From the IMG/VR virus record IMGVR_UViG_3300027844_000093, positions 1-20,321 of that record: a DNA stretch of 20,321 bases, one strand, 5' to 3'. Below the pieces are notes generated by a model, which did no database searches, was not told the DNA's origin, and was given only the letters and a program-made list of their open reading frames with translations. Made by a program: the position numbers and the translations under genes. Numbering within the stretch: position 1 is the first letter of the stretch; each line of letters opens with the position of its first letter. This document shows, in pieces, positions 1 to 8,596 of the stretch. Origin of the DNA: a virus.

Positions 1-2727
1 TTGATCTTTATAACCATTTAGTCTAAGATCATTATACTGTAAGATATTTTCATTTCTATGATCATTTATTAGAAATTGTCTAAATACATTTTGAGCTTCT
101 TGTATTCTTAAAGCACTTTTTAAAGAAGTTCCTGCAGGCATCATTTCTAAAACTTCTGTAACAGAGTTAAGAAAATCTCTATTTTGAGTTTGAAGCTTAC
201 CTAGTATAACTTTTAATTGTTTTTGTTCTTTAGAAGATAGCTTCTTTAAAAGATATTTGTCAAGTATAGCTCTTGGTTGATTACCAAAAGCATCCATCTT
301 AAGTCCTTGAGACCTAATAAACTCTTCAGTTATCTTTGCTTGTCTACCAAAAGGATCTATTAATCTAGAAGTTGCACCAGGTAATCCACCAGTACCTTCA
401 CCTGATAATGAGCTTCCTCTAAGAATAGGATTAAAAAATCTAGGAACAGCATCTCCAATTACATCCTCTATCCAACTTTCTCCTGAATGTCTAGCACTCT
501 CTGTTTCACGTATTAACTCTGGTCTATACAGGTCTGTAAATGAAGTTTCTTGAGACCATCTAATAACAAAGGAAGTATTTGTAGGACCATACTCATATAG
601 ATTTAAACGTTCTATAGGTATATCACCATTTCTATAAATTTCAAGAGGACTAAGAGAACCATCTCTTCTAGCTATTTCATGAATTTCTAGTCTTTCCCCT
701 GGAAAAAAATCTTGCCAATTATAATGCTCAATAGGTGGAAAAGCTTTTGAACTATTAAGATGCTCCTTGCCTAACCCTTTTTCTATTAAAAGTCTTTCTT
801 TTAAAGCAGTATATGCTGCCATAACTTCCTTAGGATCTATAAAGTCTAAGCTACTAGATTTTTTAAAAGCTACTCCAAAGTCAAAACCATCTCCTACAGG
901 AACTAACTTATTAAAAGAAGAAGCTAATACTAAAGACTGTCCTTCTAATATCTCTTTTGTAGTATCATAAAGATCTTCCAAATATGCTTTTTTTGCAGGA
1001 AAATTAGGATCTGCTGGTTCAAGAAGAAGGAGTCTTTTTTCTTTTAAAGCTTCATTTCTCATTGCTCTAAGATGAGAAAAGTCAAGAGTTTGTCCTACAT
1101 TGCCATGTTTATAAACATTACCCGGAGCATCCATAAACATCAAAGCCATCTGATCAACATTAAAACCAATCTGTTCACCAATAGTAGGCTCTCGTATAAT
1201 AGCCTCTTGAAGTTTAGTACCAGCTTCAGGATTAGTTCTATTAGTTGAAGCAAATGGTGCATCTACTTTTGGATTAGATTGTTCGGGGGCTTCTAATTTT
1301 TGTCTTTCTATGTGGGCTTCTATTTTTTGTTGTTCTGCGATATCAAACAACCTACGATATTCAGTTGCAGCTGCTTCTCCAATATTTTGTCTAATTGCAG
1401 CCTCAGTATCAACTGAGGCTCTGTTAGCATCAGGAGATTTAATATCTTTAGCTACTTTTGCAGCCATTGTAGTTGCCGCTATGCCATCAAACATAACTTC
1501 TGTACTATGTCCATGAATAGTCTTTTTATATTCAGGTCCTCTGCCTTCTGCTTCTTCAAACTCCTTATCTGTAAAAACTTCTTCTTCTTTTAATTTAGCC
1601 TTTATTTTCTCTGTTGTAAATGGTGCATTTGGTTCTATTTCTAGATACTCTGGAGTATTTTTACCAAAGGCGCCTTTAATTTTTCTTTTAGCTGCTCTTA
1701 CTCCTCTAGGAGCAAAGATAAGTATAAGAGACTCAATAATTAAAGAGGTCTTTCCAGGGTCATCTGGAGTACTCTTTTTAGAAACCCACGCTATTGCTTC
1801 AGCTAAGTATTCAAAAGCCTTACCTACTACAGAAAACTTATCTACATCTATACCAACAACCCTTAGGACACTATCAAGTCCTTCTGAAACTTGGTGTGTA
1901 TAAGCAGTTTTTCTATTCTCTTGTACAAGCTCTCTCATTTTAGTAACTGTTTCTTCTTTAGCTGCATTAGCATCACTACCAAAGTCTTTAGTATTTAAAA
2001 TATTAGGGGTATCATAACCAGCAACAGCTGCCCAAGTATCTACTAACTCCCAGAAATAATCAGGAAGATGTACTATCATACTACCTAGAAAAGCTATATC
2101 ATCAATGAGAGGTATATATCCTGGATCTTTCAAGCCTGTCGTAACTCTCTTAATTACTTCAATAGCTTTAGTTTCATCAATATCAGCCCTTGTTAAAACT
2201 TCTTTATTTATAACTTTTTTTTGTTCTGTTGCTATAGTCTCAAATGCCTGTTCCCACTGTAATTGATCTATCTCTTCATCAGCAGATATATAACTATCGT
2301 TTGTATCTAAACCATTATCAATAATATAAGAAGAATTTAAGTTCTTAATATACTTTTCTTTTAATGAACTAGAAGTAGATCTTCTTGTATATTTTAGAAG
2401 CTCTTTCTTTTTCTCACTAATATTAATATCAGGATTTTCAATTACACCAGTTAAATAAAGAGCAGCATCTTCATCTTGTTCCTCTTTCCATTTAGTTTTA
2501 GCTTCTGTAATTAAATCAGAATAACCATAAGTAACTATCTCGTCATTAATAGATTTATAAAGTTCTATAACATCCATTTCTTTTTCAGGAGCAAGTAGCA
2601 TAGAAGCATAGAAATTATTATCCTTATCTTGCGTAGTTGCTCTATCTTCATATAGAGGAGGAGTAAGTCCTAAGTCTGTTACCTGTTTAGAATTATCCAA
2701 AGATGGTTTTCCCGTATTTCTTTGCAT
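1..2727 (-). CDS. Large internal virion (ejection) protein, gp15/gp16-like, 3' end outside the window
   Basis: One uninterrupted reading frame of 909 codons runs from an ATG at 2727 off the left edge, so the C-terminus is missing. The frame is open back to a stop just upstream of another ATG at 2739; starts at 2739, 2727 or 2577 are all possible and none has a strong ribosome site. It overlaps the end of the gp14-like gene by about 35 bases. The product is mostly charged and helical, with one hydrophobic stretch near residues 325-340 (LIIESLILIFAP) followed by a basic patch. I see no lysozyme or transglycosylase motif. The role is inferred from order: nozzle, gp13-like, gp14-like, then a very large protein matches the T7 ejectosome layout, in which these proteins sit inside the head and form the DNA channel through the envelope. 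Family membership is not proven by sequence. Confidence 0.72.
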   Translation of the reverse strand, partial: MQRNTGKPSLDNSKQVTDLGLTPPLYEDRATTQDKDNNFYASMLLAPEKEMDVIELYKSINDEIVTYGYSDLITEAKTKWKEEQDEDAALYLTGVIENPDINISEKKKELLKYTRRSTSSSLKEKYIKNLNSSYIIDNGLDTNDSYISADEEIDQLQWEQAFETIATEQKKVINKEVLTRADIDETKAIEVIKRVTTGLKDPGYIPLIDDIAFLGSMIVHLPDYFWELVDTWAAVAGYDTPNILNTKDFGSDANAAKEETVTKMRELVQENRKTAYTHQVSEGLDSVLRVVGIDVDKFSVVGKAFEYLAEAIAWVSKKSTPDDPGKTSLIIESLILIFAPRGVRAAKRKIKGAFGKNTPEYLEIEPNAPFTTEKIKAKLKEEEVFTDKEFEEAEGRGPEYKKTIHGHSTEVMFDGIAATTMAAKVAKDIKSPDANRASVDTEAAIRQNIGEAAATEYRRLFDIAEQQKIEAHIERQKLEAPEQSNPKVDAPFASTNRTNPEAGTKLQEAIIREPTIGEQIGFNVDQMALMFMDAPGNVYKHGNVGQTLDFSHLRAMRNEALKEKRLLLLEPADPNFPAKKAYLEDLYDTTKEILEGQSLVLASSFNKLVPVGDGFDFGVAFKKSSSLDFIDPKEVMAAYTALKERLLIEKGLGKEHLNSSKAFPPIEHYNWQDFFPGERLEIHEIARRDGSLSPLEIYRNGDIPIERLNLYEYGPTNTSFVIRWSQETSFTDLYRPELIRETESARHSGESWIEDVIGDAVPRFFNPILRGSSLSGEGTGGLPGATSRLIDPFGRQAKITEEFIRSQGLKMDAFGNQPRAILDKYLLKKLSSKEQKQLKVILGKLQTQNRDFLNSVTEVLEMMPAGTSLKSALRIQEAQNVFRQFLINDHRNENILQYNDLRLNGYKDQ

Positions 2728-3361
2728 TATTAAAGGCATTACTTATTTTCGCTGAGTCATCAAACAGTGTTCCTCCTAAAGTTGTAACATTTGTCCACAT
2801 ATCAGATTTACTTTTTACTTGATTTGCTCGAGACATAGAATTTGCAGCAGCAGTATTTAAGTTACTTACTTGATTACCATAATCTTCTGATACTCCAAAA
2901 TTACCTAAGTTTGCAGTCAACTGTGTATTTCCTGATCCTATTGCTCCTACAATAGATGAAGTTCCTCCAGCTCCTAGTCTTGAATTAGCACCAGCTGCCT
3001 CCACATTACCTACCTCTATTCTAGATGCACGTTGCACTTGTAATCTCTGTCTTTTAGCTTGTAGTGCTCTATACCTAGTTGCAACCTCATTAGCTCTATT
3101 TTGTTGGTCTTGAGCTTGTCGCATAAAACCTGATTGAGCAGCTGCGTATTTTCTTTGATTAACTGCCCCTGCTGTTTGCATAACTAATCCACCTAGTTGC
3201 ATGGCAGTTCCAAAACCTCCAAATCCTGATGCTATTCCTGCTATTCCTGTATGTATACTGGCAGTCTGAGCAAACATACCAGCCATTGGTCCATAACCTG
3301 CCATACCAAAACCTGTAGCTGCAAGAGCGATTGGTGCTATTGTTTTAAGTGCTTTACTCAT
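2693..3361 (-). CDS. Internal virion protein, T7 gp14-like
   Basis: The 222-aa product opens with a hydrophobic, Ala/Gly/Met-rich segment (about residues 8-65) and continues with an Arg/Gln-rich helical stretch (about 70-115, with AQDQQNRANEVATRYRALQ) and a Ser/Asn/Gly-rich C-terminal half. This pattern, a membrane-active N-terminus followed by a Q/R-rich helix, is typical of gp14-type ejection proteins of podoviruses, which leave the capsid first and insert in the outer membrane. Size is close to T7 gp14. The start at 3361 has a good ribosome site (GGAGATATAAT before ATG). It begins one base after the stop of the 101-aa gene and its end overlaps the next large gene. Position between the gp13-like and the large internal protein supports the call. 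Confidence 0.78.
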   Translation of the reverse strand: MSKALKTIAPIALAATGFGMAGYGPMAGMFAQTASIHTGIAGIASGFGGFGTAMQLGGLVMQTAGAVNQRKYAAAQSGFMRQAQDQQNRANEVATRYRALQAKRQRLQVQRASRIEVGNVEAAGANSRLGAGGTSSIVGAIGSGNTQLTANLGNFGVSEDYGNQVSNLNTAAANSMSRANQVKSKSDMWTNVTTLGGTLFDDSAKISNAFNNAKKYGKTIFG

Positions 3362-3362
3362 A

Positions 3363-3668
3363 TTATATCTCCAGTACTGTTAAATAATTTAATAATCCAT
3401 CTTCAGTTAATATAATTCCATTTGGTACTGCTTTAGCTCCAAATACTATATTAAACTTCCTTTCTTTTTTTGATTCACATAATCCATAAACTCTTTTAAT
3501 TCCTCTATCTCTTAACTTTTGTTTAGCTATTTCTAAACCCTTTTTATATCTTTTAAATTTATTATGACTCCATGAAAGACATTCTATATGCATTGTCCAT
3601 TCATTTATTTCTTTATTAAAATCTACACCTATAAAACCATTATCACCTTCTTCGTACAATATGTCCAT
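3363..3668 (-). CDS. Small GNAT-like protein, possible T7 gp13-like internal virion protein
   Basis: The 101-aa product has the look of a compact acetyltransferase-type (GNAT) fold: a helix with KGLEIAKQKLRDRGIKRVYG leading to a beta strand, then a stretch like the end of the acetyl-CoA region (NIVFGAKAVPNGIILTEDG). It is shorter than a complete acetyltransferase and I do not see the classic R/Q-x-x-G-x-G/A loop, so catalysis is doubtful. T7-like phages carry a small protein of this type (gp13) just before gp14, needed for head assembly or maturation, and this gene sits in exactly that place. The ribosome site before the ATG at 3668 is weak; it starts 4 bases after the nozzle gene ends, so translation is probably coupled. 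A plain hypothetical protein is the alternative. Confidence 0.55.
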   Translation of the reverse strand: MDILYEEGDNGFIGVDFNKEINEWTMHIECLSWSHNKFKRYKKGLEIAKQKLRDRGIKRVYGLCESKKERKFNIVFGAKAVPNGIILTEDGLLNYLTVLEI

Positions 3669-3672
3669 AGAC

Positions 3673-5928
3673 TTACTGAGTTGATAACATAGTGACTGGA
3701 TGTCCCCACCCTAGCAATCTCATATCCTTTCCGGTCTCAGATTTAATATATAAACTCAAGCATTTACCTGAACCTCTAAGTTTATTTTTAGTTACTACCA
3801 TAGTATCTCCACTATCCCAAGTAGCACTTACTCCAGTAGGAGTATAATTTCTTAATAATCTATAAGCTTGAAACTCTGGTCCCCATTGACCATTTGCTGC
3901 TGAGTCTGCCCAATTCCATTGAGCTTGTACTTTACATGATGATTGATTGTTAAATATAAAACTAGTACCAGCAGCACTAAATCCATCTTCAGTTTGTTGT
4001 AAATACATAAATAAATAAGGTATTTGTTTCTCTCTCATTATATCACCAAATAATTCGTACCCTGTAACTAAGTAACTTAAGTATGTAACTCCTGTTGCAT
4101 CAGCAGTTTTCCAATCCATAAAATCACTACCATTATATTTAGATAATGTAAATGATGTTCCTCTAATAGTTAATAAACTAAACTGTGCACTTCTATTAAC
4201 TGGTATATCATCATCAACAACAACACCTGTTCCTGCTGTAACTATAACACTATCTGTTCCTGCTACAACTGTTTCCTCAGTAATTGATATAGAGTATCCT
4301 GGAACATTCACATAATCTGCTATATATGGTGAAGCACTTGCTAAATCTGATATTGTATTCTTATACCAAGCTTGTAATGTTAAATCAAATATTAATTCTT
4401 TAGTATATCTATTAATATAGTTTGTTTCTGAGTAACTAGCCTCATCATTATATAAAAATCTTACTGTATTTTCTCTTTCATCATAAAAACCCTTAGCATT
4501 ATTCTTACCTAATTCAGGTATACTTAAATATAATGTCTGAATAGACTTTAAAGATAAAGATTCTGAAGTAAAACGACCATTAACAGCATCTGGTTTAAGA
4601 GTATATATACCAGCTCGTGACCAGTATATAAAATTACCATTTACATTTACTACTGCATTAGGATTAAATACACCATTAGTAGAAATCTTACTTGCCTGGA
4701 AAGATGTAGCAATAAAGCCACCAGTATCTCCATAAATTTCCCATATACCATTTTCTGCAAAAACTAATATCGAGGCTTGGGAAGCTACAATTTTAACTAT
4801 CTTAGTGATATCAGGTATCTGTATAGAGCCGCCATCAGTAGCAATTAAATCATTAATTCCTGGATCTGTAGGGTCAGCCTCTTGATGACATATTCCTAAG
4901 TCATCATTATTTCTAATAACCCTAGAGAAGAATACATATCCTGAATAATTAGGGCTTCTACTATCTCCTCCTGATACATGTGATTCTATACCAGAATAAA
5001 ATACACGTTGTGCATAGGATGTTACAGTAGATATGTTACCTTGTTCAGAATCACTAGGTAATCCTGTAGTAACATCAGACTTAGCCATTCTAGAGTTACC
5101 CCTATTAAAGGCATCAATAATAAAGGAACCTTTAGCTATCTGATAATTAGATTGAGAATTCTTAACTAATGTTTCTGGATCATACTTTTCATAATCAGTA
5201 TCAGATGGATTAGATACTTTACCTAATGTCCAACTGTCAGAGTTACTTGGATACTCTCCTGTTTCATTAAAATGATAATCTAATGCATCTGGATATGATG
5301 CATCACCAGTAACAATTTTTTCATTCCATCCTTGGTTTCTTAAATTATATTTATGTCCATCTGATAAAGTAGTAGGTCTATTATCAATAGCTAAACCATC
5401 ATGTACACCATAAATATCTCTAATATTAAGAGTAATTGTACTTTGAGAAACATTACCAGAAGATTTATCATATGTTAAGAGTACTGGATTATCTAAGTCT
5501 TTACTTACTATAATACAACTATTATTAATAATAGAAACTTCTATATCACTATTACTTAAACCAGCTACAGTAATAGCAGCACCACTATTTTTTAAATTAC
5601 CTGAAGGATTAGAAGCAAGCATATTCATAAACCAAAGTTTATTATATACACGCACAATTCCTAATGATACAGTAGTATCTCCTGCTGGAGATTCCCATAT
5701 ATGAAAAGATTGTTTACCTTCTGCTATTTGAGCAGTAGTTAGACCAGTAGCTGTTAAGGCATAACCAGTTTCATAATCAACACCTAAACGTCTGTACCTT
5801 GAACCATCACGGTTAAGTACAAAGTTAGCTTCATCTACAGAGGCATTCTCTGGAAATGTTAATTGATTAGCTTCAGTTACTAGACCCTTAACAAAGGACC
5901 TAAAAGCCTTTTCGCCCTTTTGAGCCAT
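3673..5928 (-). CDS. Tail tubular protein B / nozzle-like tail protein
   Basis: The 751-aa product begins MAQKGEKAFRSFVKGLVTEANQL and soon reaches NFVLNRDGSRYRRLGVDYE, the pattern of podovirus nozzle or stabilisation proteins in which an N-terminal segment states 'origin' and 'colour' of the virion beta-propeller. The middle is beta-rich, with motifs such as ASILVFAENGIWEIYGD (near 380-400) and FIYWSRAGIYTLKPD (near 430-450), repeated propeller-like strands that are common in this family. No transmembrane segment is visible. In T7-like tails this protein (gp12) forms a hexamer below the adaptor ring and closes the DNA channel. Start at 5928 has a strong ribosome site (GAGGAGATTTA) and shares a base with the stop of the previous gene (TAATG). 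It is followed by the ejection protein genes, as in T7. Confidence 0.8.
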   Translation of the reverse strand: MAQKGEKAFRSFVKGLVTEANQLTFPENASVDEANFVLNRDGSRYRRLGVDYETGYALTATGLTTAQIAEGKQSFHIWESPAGDTTVSLGIVRVYNKLWFMNMLASNPSGNLKNSGAAITVAGLSNSDIEVSIINNSCIIVSKDLDNPVLLTYDKSSGNVSQSTITLNIRDIYGVHDGLAIDNRPTTLSDGHKYNLRNQGWNEKIVTGDASYPDALDYHFNETGEYPSNSDSWTLGKVSNPSDTDYEKYDPETLVKNSQSNYQIAKGSFIIDAFNRGNSRMAKSDVTTGLPSDSEQGNISTVTSYAQRVFYSGIESHVSGGDSRSPNYSGYVFFSRVIRNNDDLGICHQEADPTDPGINDLIATDGGSIQIPDITKIVKIVASQASILVFAENGIWEIYGDTGGFIATSFQASKISTNGVFNPNAVVNVNGNFIYWSRAGIYTLKPDAVNGRFTSESLSLKSIQTLYLSIPELGKNNAKGFYDERENTVRFLYNDEASYSETNYINRYTKELIFDLTLQAWYKNTISDLASASPYIADYVNVPGYSISITEETVVAGTDSVIVTAGTGVVVDDDIPVNRSAQFSLLTIRGTSFTLSKYNGSDFMDWKTADATGVTYLSYLVTGYELFGDIMREKQIPYLFMYLQQTEDGFSAAGTSFIFNNQSSCKVQAQWNWADSAANGQWGPEFQAYRLLRNYTPTGVSATWDSGDTMVVTKNKLRGSGKCLSLYIKSETGKDMRLLGWGHPVTMLSTQ

Positions 5929-6209
5929 TAAATCTCCTCAGATTTTTTAGCTTGTTTAGCGTAATATTTTTCTTTAGGTGTTAATTTTGCTTTAGCTGCA
6001 GCTTTAGCTGTGGCTTCTTTCTGCTCACTAATATATTTAAGTACTACAGTATCTACAGTATTTAAAGATGTAAACAATCCATTTAATTCTGCAGGTAATT
6101 GTCCACCATCACTCCATTGTAATTCATAGTGTGATGTTCCTGGTTTAATATAGGTTTGTATTTCTTTTACACCTTTTGTTTTATAACTTCTTATAACTTC
6201 TTGTGCCAT
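5928..6209 (-). CDS. Small structural-region protein, Ala/Lys-rich C-terminus
   Basis: The 93-aa product is not a family I can name. Residues 1-60 look like a small beta/alpha domain (SYKTKGVKEIQTYIKPG, HYELQWSDGGQLPAEL), and residues 60-93 form a highly charged Ala/Lys/Glu helix (EQKEATAKAAAKAKLTPKEK). No signal peptide or membrane segment is seen. Start at 6209 has a clear ribosome site (AAGGATATTAAC before ATG). It lies between the lysine-rich cluster and the nozzle gene, with which it shares a TAATG junction, so it is probably co-translated with the nozzle and may be a virion or tail-assembly protein. That role is only inferred from position. Confidence 0.7.
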   Translation of the reverse strand: MAQEVIRSYKTKGVKEIQTYIKPGTSHYELQWSDGGQLPAELNGLFTSLNTVDTVVLKYISEQKEATAKAAAKAKLTPKEKYYAKQAKKSEEI

Positions 6210-6224
6210 GTTAATATCCTTGTT

Positions 6225-6428
6225 TTATATGGAGTAGTCTTTTACTCGATTTTGTTTCATTGGTTTTAATATTACTGTTTTACTACTTCCATCTGAATAA
6301 TGCAATTTAAAACCTTTTTTCTTTACAGTTTTAGTTTTTGGTTTTGGATTTATATCTCCAGCTAATCCAGCAATAAGAAACCTAGGTTTTCCCAATTTAG
6401 TATTTGATTCCCATAGAAGCTCTAGCAT
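6225..6428 (-). CDS. Small basic protein of unknown function
   Basis: A 67-aa basic product (pI clearly high from composition) with a central lysine cluster (PKPKTKTVKKKGFKLHYSDG) and a short hydrophobic segment near residues 16-24 (RFLIAGLAG). Its start at 6428 lies inside the end of the upstream 216-aa gene, an overlap of 32 bases in another frame, and has only a weak ribosome site, so the exact start is uncertain. It ends 15 bases before the 93-aa gene. The motif LHYSDGSSKTV resembles the QWSDGG stretch of that neighbour, but I cannot say whether the two are related. Function unknown. Confidence 0.6.
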   Translation of the reverse strand: MLELLWESNTKLGKPRFLIAGLAGDINPKPKTKTVKKKGFKLHYSDGSSKTVILKPMKQNRVKDYSI

Positions 6429-7047
6429 TTCTCATTTGATTACGTCCTTGTGCTCTTTTTTTCTTCTTCTTTGTATCTGCTTGTACAGCCTTTTTATAGT
6501 TAGGTTTTGGTGAAGTTGATTCGCTATTACCAATATTACCTTGATTCGCATTACCATACATAGATGGAGTTACTGGAGCTTTATCTTTAACTGCTCTTTG
6601 TCCCGGAACTTCCTGACCTGAAGGTCTATTAAGTTTACTTCGTCCAAACATAGACCCTGTCATATCTGTAGGTTTAAATACAGAAGCACCCTTCTTTAAA
6701 TTAGCTGGTACTTTACTTTTAGAAGTATTATCTAAAGCTTTTTTCATTGAAAGATTTAATGCTTTTTGCATGCCACCAGTATTATTACCTGGAGCTTCAG
6801 TCATACCAGTTTTACCACCATACCCATTATTTTTAGAATTATTTGTAGTTTTAATAGTTTTCTTACTCTTATTATCTTTCTTACTATCTGTTTTTTCTAT
6901 TTCATTCCAGATTTTATTAACTTTTTTATCAAATACTACTTTCTTGGTCTTGTTATTCCTTTCTTGTGCTTTCTTTTTTTTATCCTTTCGCCATTGCTTT
7001 GTTTTTTCTACTTCTTTATCCCACCACGGTCCAAAAAAATTTCCCAT
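6397..7047 (-). CDS. Lysine-rich, disordered structural-region protein
   Basis: The 216-aa product is dominated by Lys, Asn, Ser and Thr, with no hydrophobic core visible. It begins MGNFFGPWWDKEVEKTKQW, then a lysine/glutamate-rich stretch (about 15-75), a Gly/Asn-rich linker near 75-95, and a basic tail with TKKKKKRAQGRNQMRNARA near 193-212. Such composition suggests a long flexible protein that binds nucleic acid or packs within the capsid. No enzyme motif is present. Start at 7047 shares a base with the stop of the 57-aa gene (TAATG) and is preceded by a GAGGGAGAGG ribosome site. It sits between adaptor and nozzle genes, a place where podoviruses often keep small virion proteins. A role as virion-internal or assembly protein is a guess. 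Confidence 0.72.
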   Translation of the reverse strand: MGNFFGPWWDKEVEKTKQWRKDKKKKAQERNNKTKKVVFDKKVNKIWNEIEKTDSKKDNKSKKTIKTTNNSKNNGYGGKTGMTEAPGNNTGGMQKALNLSMKKALDNTSKSKVPANLKKGASVFKPTDMTGSMFGRSKLNRPSGQEVPGQRAVKDKAPVTPSMYGNANQGNIGNSESTSPKPNYKKAVQADTKKKKKRAQGRNQMRNARASMGIKY

Positions 7048-7220
7048 TACCCTCTCCCTCTTAAAGTTTTATTAAATGAACCCTTAACACGTTTCCATGT
7101 CATAGGATCCTTTGTTTTTTTATTCAAAGTACTTACATACACACCTCTTTTAAGTTTCTTTTTTTTAGGTGCTCCATATACATCACCTTTAATGAAGGGC
7201 TTAGTATTCCAAGTTTCCAT
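7047..7220 (-). CDS. Very small basic protein (57 aa)
   Basis: A short frame of 57 codons plus stop, starting METWNTKPFIKGDVYG and ending KTLRGRG. About a third of its residues are Lys or Arg, including PKKKKLKRG near residues 18-26. The start ATG at 7220 shares one base with the stop of the head-tail adaptor gene, and its own stop shares one base with the ATG of the 216-aa gene; both junctions read TAATG. This perfect fit between two genes is the strongest sign that it is real. It has no motif I recognise. With its neighbours it forms a cluster of lysine-rich small proteins that may bind DNA or the tail channel. Confidence 0.72.
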   Translation of the reverse strand: METWNTKPFIKGDVYGAPKKKKLKRGVYVSTLNKKTKDPMTWKRVKGSFNKTLRGRG

Positions 7221-7996
7221 TAGTAGTTAGGTGTCTTTTTGTTAGCTACATTCCTACCATAGTTAGGATATGTAATTCCATTCTTAATTCTGAAAGCTTC
7301 TTCAGACATTATACGTCTTTGTCTAAGAGATGTTTGTTCAGCTTTCTGGTTAGCCATTTGTTTTAAAGTTAAAAAGGCTGCAGACTTAGCTTCAGATAAA
7401 AGATATGTAAACATCTGTACTGGTAAATCAGGAGTAAAAGTATCTCCTATAGTAAAGACTATAGAACGTTTACCATGACATTGTGTTTTACTTTGTTGTA
7501 GAGTACTATCTAATGTTGCTAGATAAGAATCAAATACCATAGTTACATCATCAAATGAAGTAAAGTATTGAGGTTGCTTATCATTTAAAACATTAATAAA
7601 TATTCCAGTAGTGTCAGTTACCTTCTTAACCTTAGTAGCTGTACTATCTCTCTCATCACATAACTTCATAAAATCTTCGGGAGTTTTATATTCAATAATT
7701 TGATATAGATCTCTAGCTGATGCTGTTAATTTATTATTATATTTAATATATTTTAAATCTATAATATCATCTGGTAAAAGCATATGAGTAGGTCTATCTG
7801 AAGTACCACTTGCTGTCATTCTAAATAACTCATATAAGAAATCATAATCTTTACCATCAATAATACTATAGTAAGTAGACTTAACAATCTGTGCTACTTG
7901 TAAAGCCTCTACACTATCATTAATAGAATTGACATTATCAGAATCCATGTCTGACATAATGTCTTGTACAATTTCTAATAAATTCATTTTAGCCAT
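7220..7996 (-). CDS. Head-tail adaptor / tail tubular protein A-like
   Basis: The 258-aa product starts MAKMNLLEIVQDIMSDMDSD and has the helical N-terminus (VNSINDSVEALQVAQIVKST, residues about 22-42) followed by YSIIDGKDYDFLYELFRM, a pattern of podovirus adaptor proteins that form a ring under the portal (T7 gp11-type). A strand-rich middle (LLPDDIIDLKYIKYNNK; ITDTTGIFINVL-like segments) and a C-terminal helix rich in Gln/Arg (about 210-245, QMANQKAEQTSLRQRRIMSE) follow. Start at 7996 has a TAGGATAAATT ribosome site. Gene order supports the role: portal, scaffold, capsid, decoration, this gene, then nozzle. A second, different adaptor is encoded at 18120-18746. Confidence 0.78.
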   Translation of the reverse strand: MAKMNLLEIVQDIMSDMDSDNVNSINDSVEALQVAQIVKSTYYSIIDGKDYDFLYELFRMTASGTSDRPTHMLLPDDIIDLKYIKYNNKLTASARDLYQIIEYKTPEDFMKLCDERDSTATKVKKVTDTTGIFINVLNDKQPQYFTSFDDVTMVFDSYLATLDSTLQQSKTQCHGKRSIVFTIGDTFTPDLPVQMFTYLLSEAKSAAFLTLKQMANQKAEQTSLRQRRIMSEEAFRIKNGITYPNYGRNVANKKTPNY

Positions 7997-8004
7997 AATT
8001 TATC

Positions 8005-8574
8005 CTAGGTTGCTGTTAGAGTTAATGCTAGTTTAGTAACTGTCATATCTCCAGCACCTGTTGTATTATCTGCATATACTTCGAAGTAATCATTTGTTGC
8101 TGCTGAGACTAAGCAAGAACCAACTATATGAGTTGCATCTGCTGTAACTACATCTGCATAAGATTCAGAACCTGCTATAACAGTTCCATTCTTATGTACA
8201 GCTATTAATACTGGAACATCAGAACCTACAGCATGTTGAACTGTAATATCAAAATCAAGTTTTACTACGGCTGTAAGAGTTCCAGTATATGTTAATCGTG
8301 CAGTAGTTGCTTCTGTTACTAAGCTTCCTAAACCAGAAGCTATTGTTGTTGGTGCTACTATAGTAGGTGAAGCATTCCATGTATGTGTATATGGAGAACC
8401 TACATTATAAAAATAAAATTTTCCTTTTGGTAAAGCCATCGTGCTTGTAGTCAGTGTTGACCAAGCTCCTGATGCTGAACCATTTGCCACATAAACTTTA
8501 TTGGCAGCAGCTGCCGCTGCCCCTTTGGGCTCATGCAAGTCAGTGCCAGTAATAGTATTATGTTGTATTGTCAT
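8005..8574 (-). CDS. Virion decoration or head-fibre protein, beta-sandwich type
   Basis: The 189-aa product begins MTIQHNTITGTDLHEPKGAA and soon has NKVYVANGSASGAW. The 'HEPKGA...VYVADG..SG.W' type opening is a recurrent N-terminal module in phage virion proteins, where it probably attaches an outer domain to the particle. Residues 60-189 are alternating Thr/Val/Ala-rich strands (LVTEATTARLTYTGTLTAVV, VPVLIAVHKNGTVIAGS), suggesting a jelly-roll like C1q/TNF-type heads. No enzyme motif is visible. Start at 8574 has an AAGGAAATAAC ribosome site. It lies downstream of the hairpin at 8597-8618, so it may be made at a lower level than the capsid protein. Tail-fibre tip is a possible alternative. 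Confidence 0.62.
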   Translation of the reverse strand: MTIQHNTITGTDLHEPKGAAAAAANKVYVANGSASGAWSTLTTSTMALPKGKFYFYNVGSPYTHTWNASPTIVAPTTIASGLGSLVTEATTARLTYTGTLTAVVKLDFDITVQHAVGSDVPVLIAVHKNGTVIAGSESYADVVTADATHIVGSCLVSAATNDYFEVYADNTTGAGDMTVTKLALTLTAT

Positions 8575-8596
8575 GTTATTTCCTTGTTAAATTAGG

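Noticed and set aside
767-1516. Two short plus-strand open frames (767-970 and 1310-1516)
   Set aside because: They lie inside the large minus-strand internal virion gene, which is open throughout.
6397-6470. Programmed frameshift at a run of seven A near the end of the 216-aa gene joining it to the 67-aa gene
   Set aside because: The 67-aa frame is +1 relative to the 216-aa frame, while an A-run would give -1; the 67-aa gene has its own ATG.
6766-7230. Plus-strand open frames of 154 and 101 aa in this area
   Set aside because: They are the complement of the lysine-rich 216-aa and 57-aa genes; poly-Lys codons give Phe/Leu-rich open frames on the other strand. No ribosome site or context.
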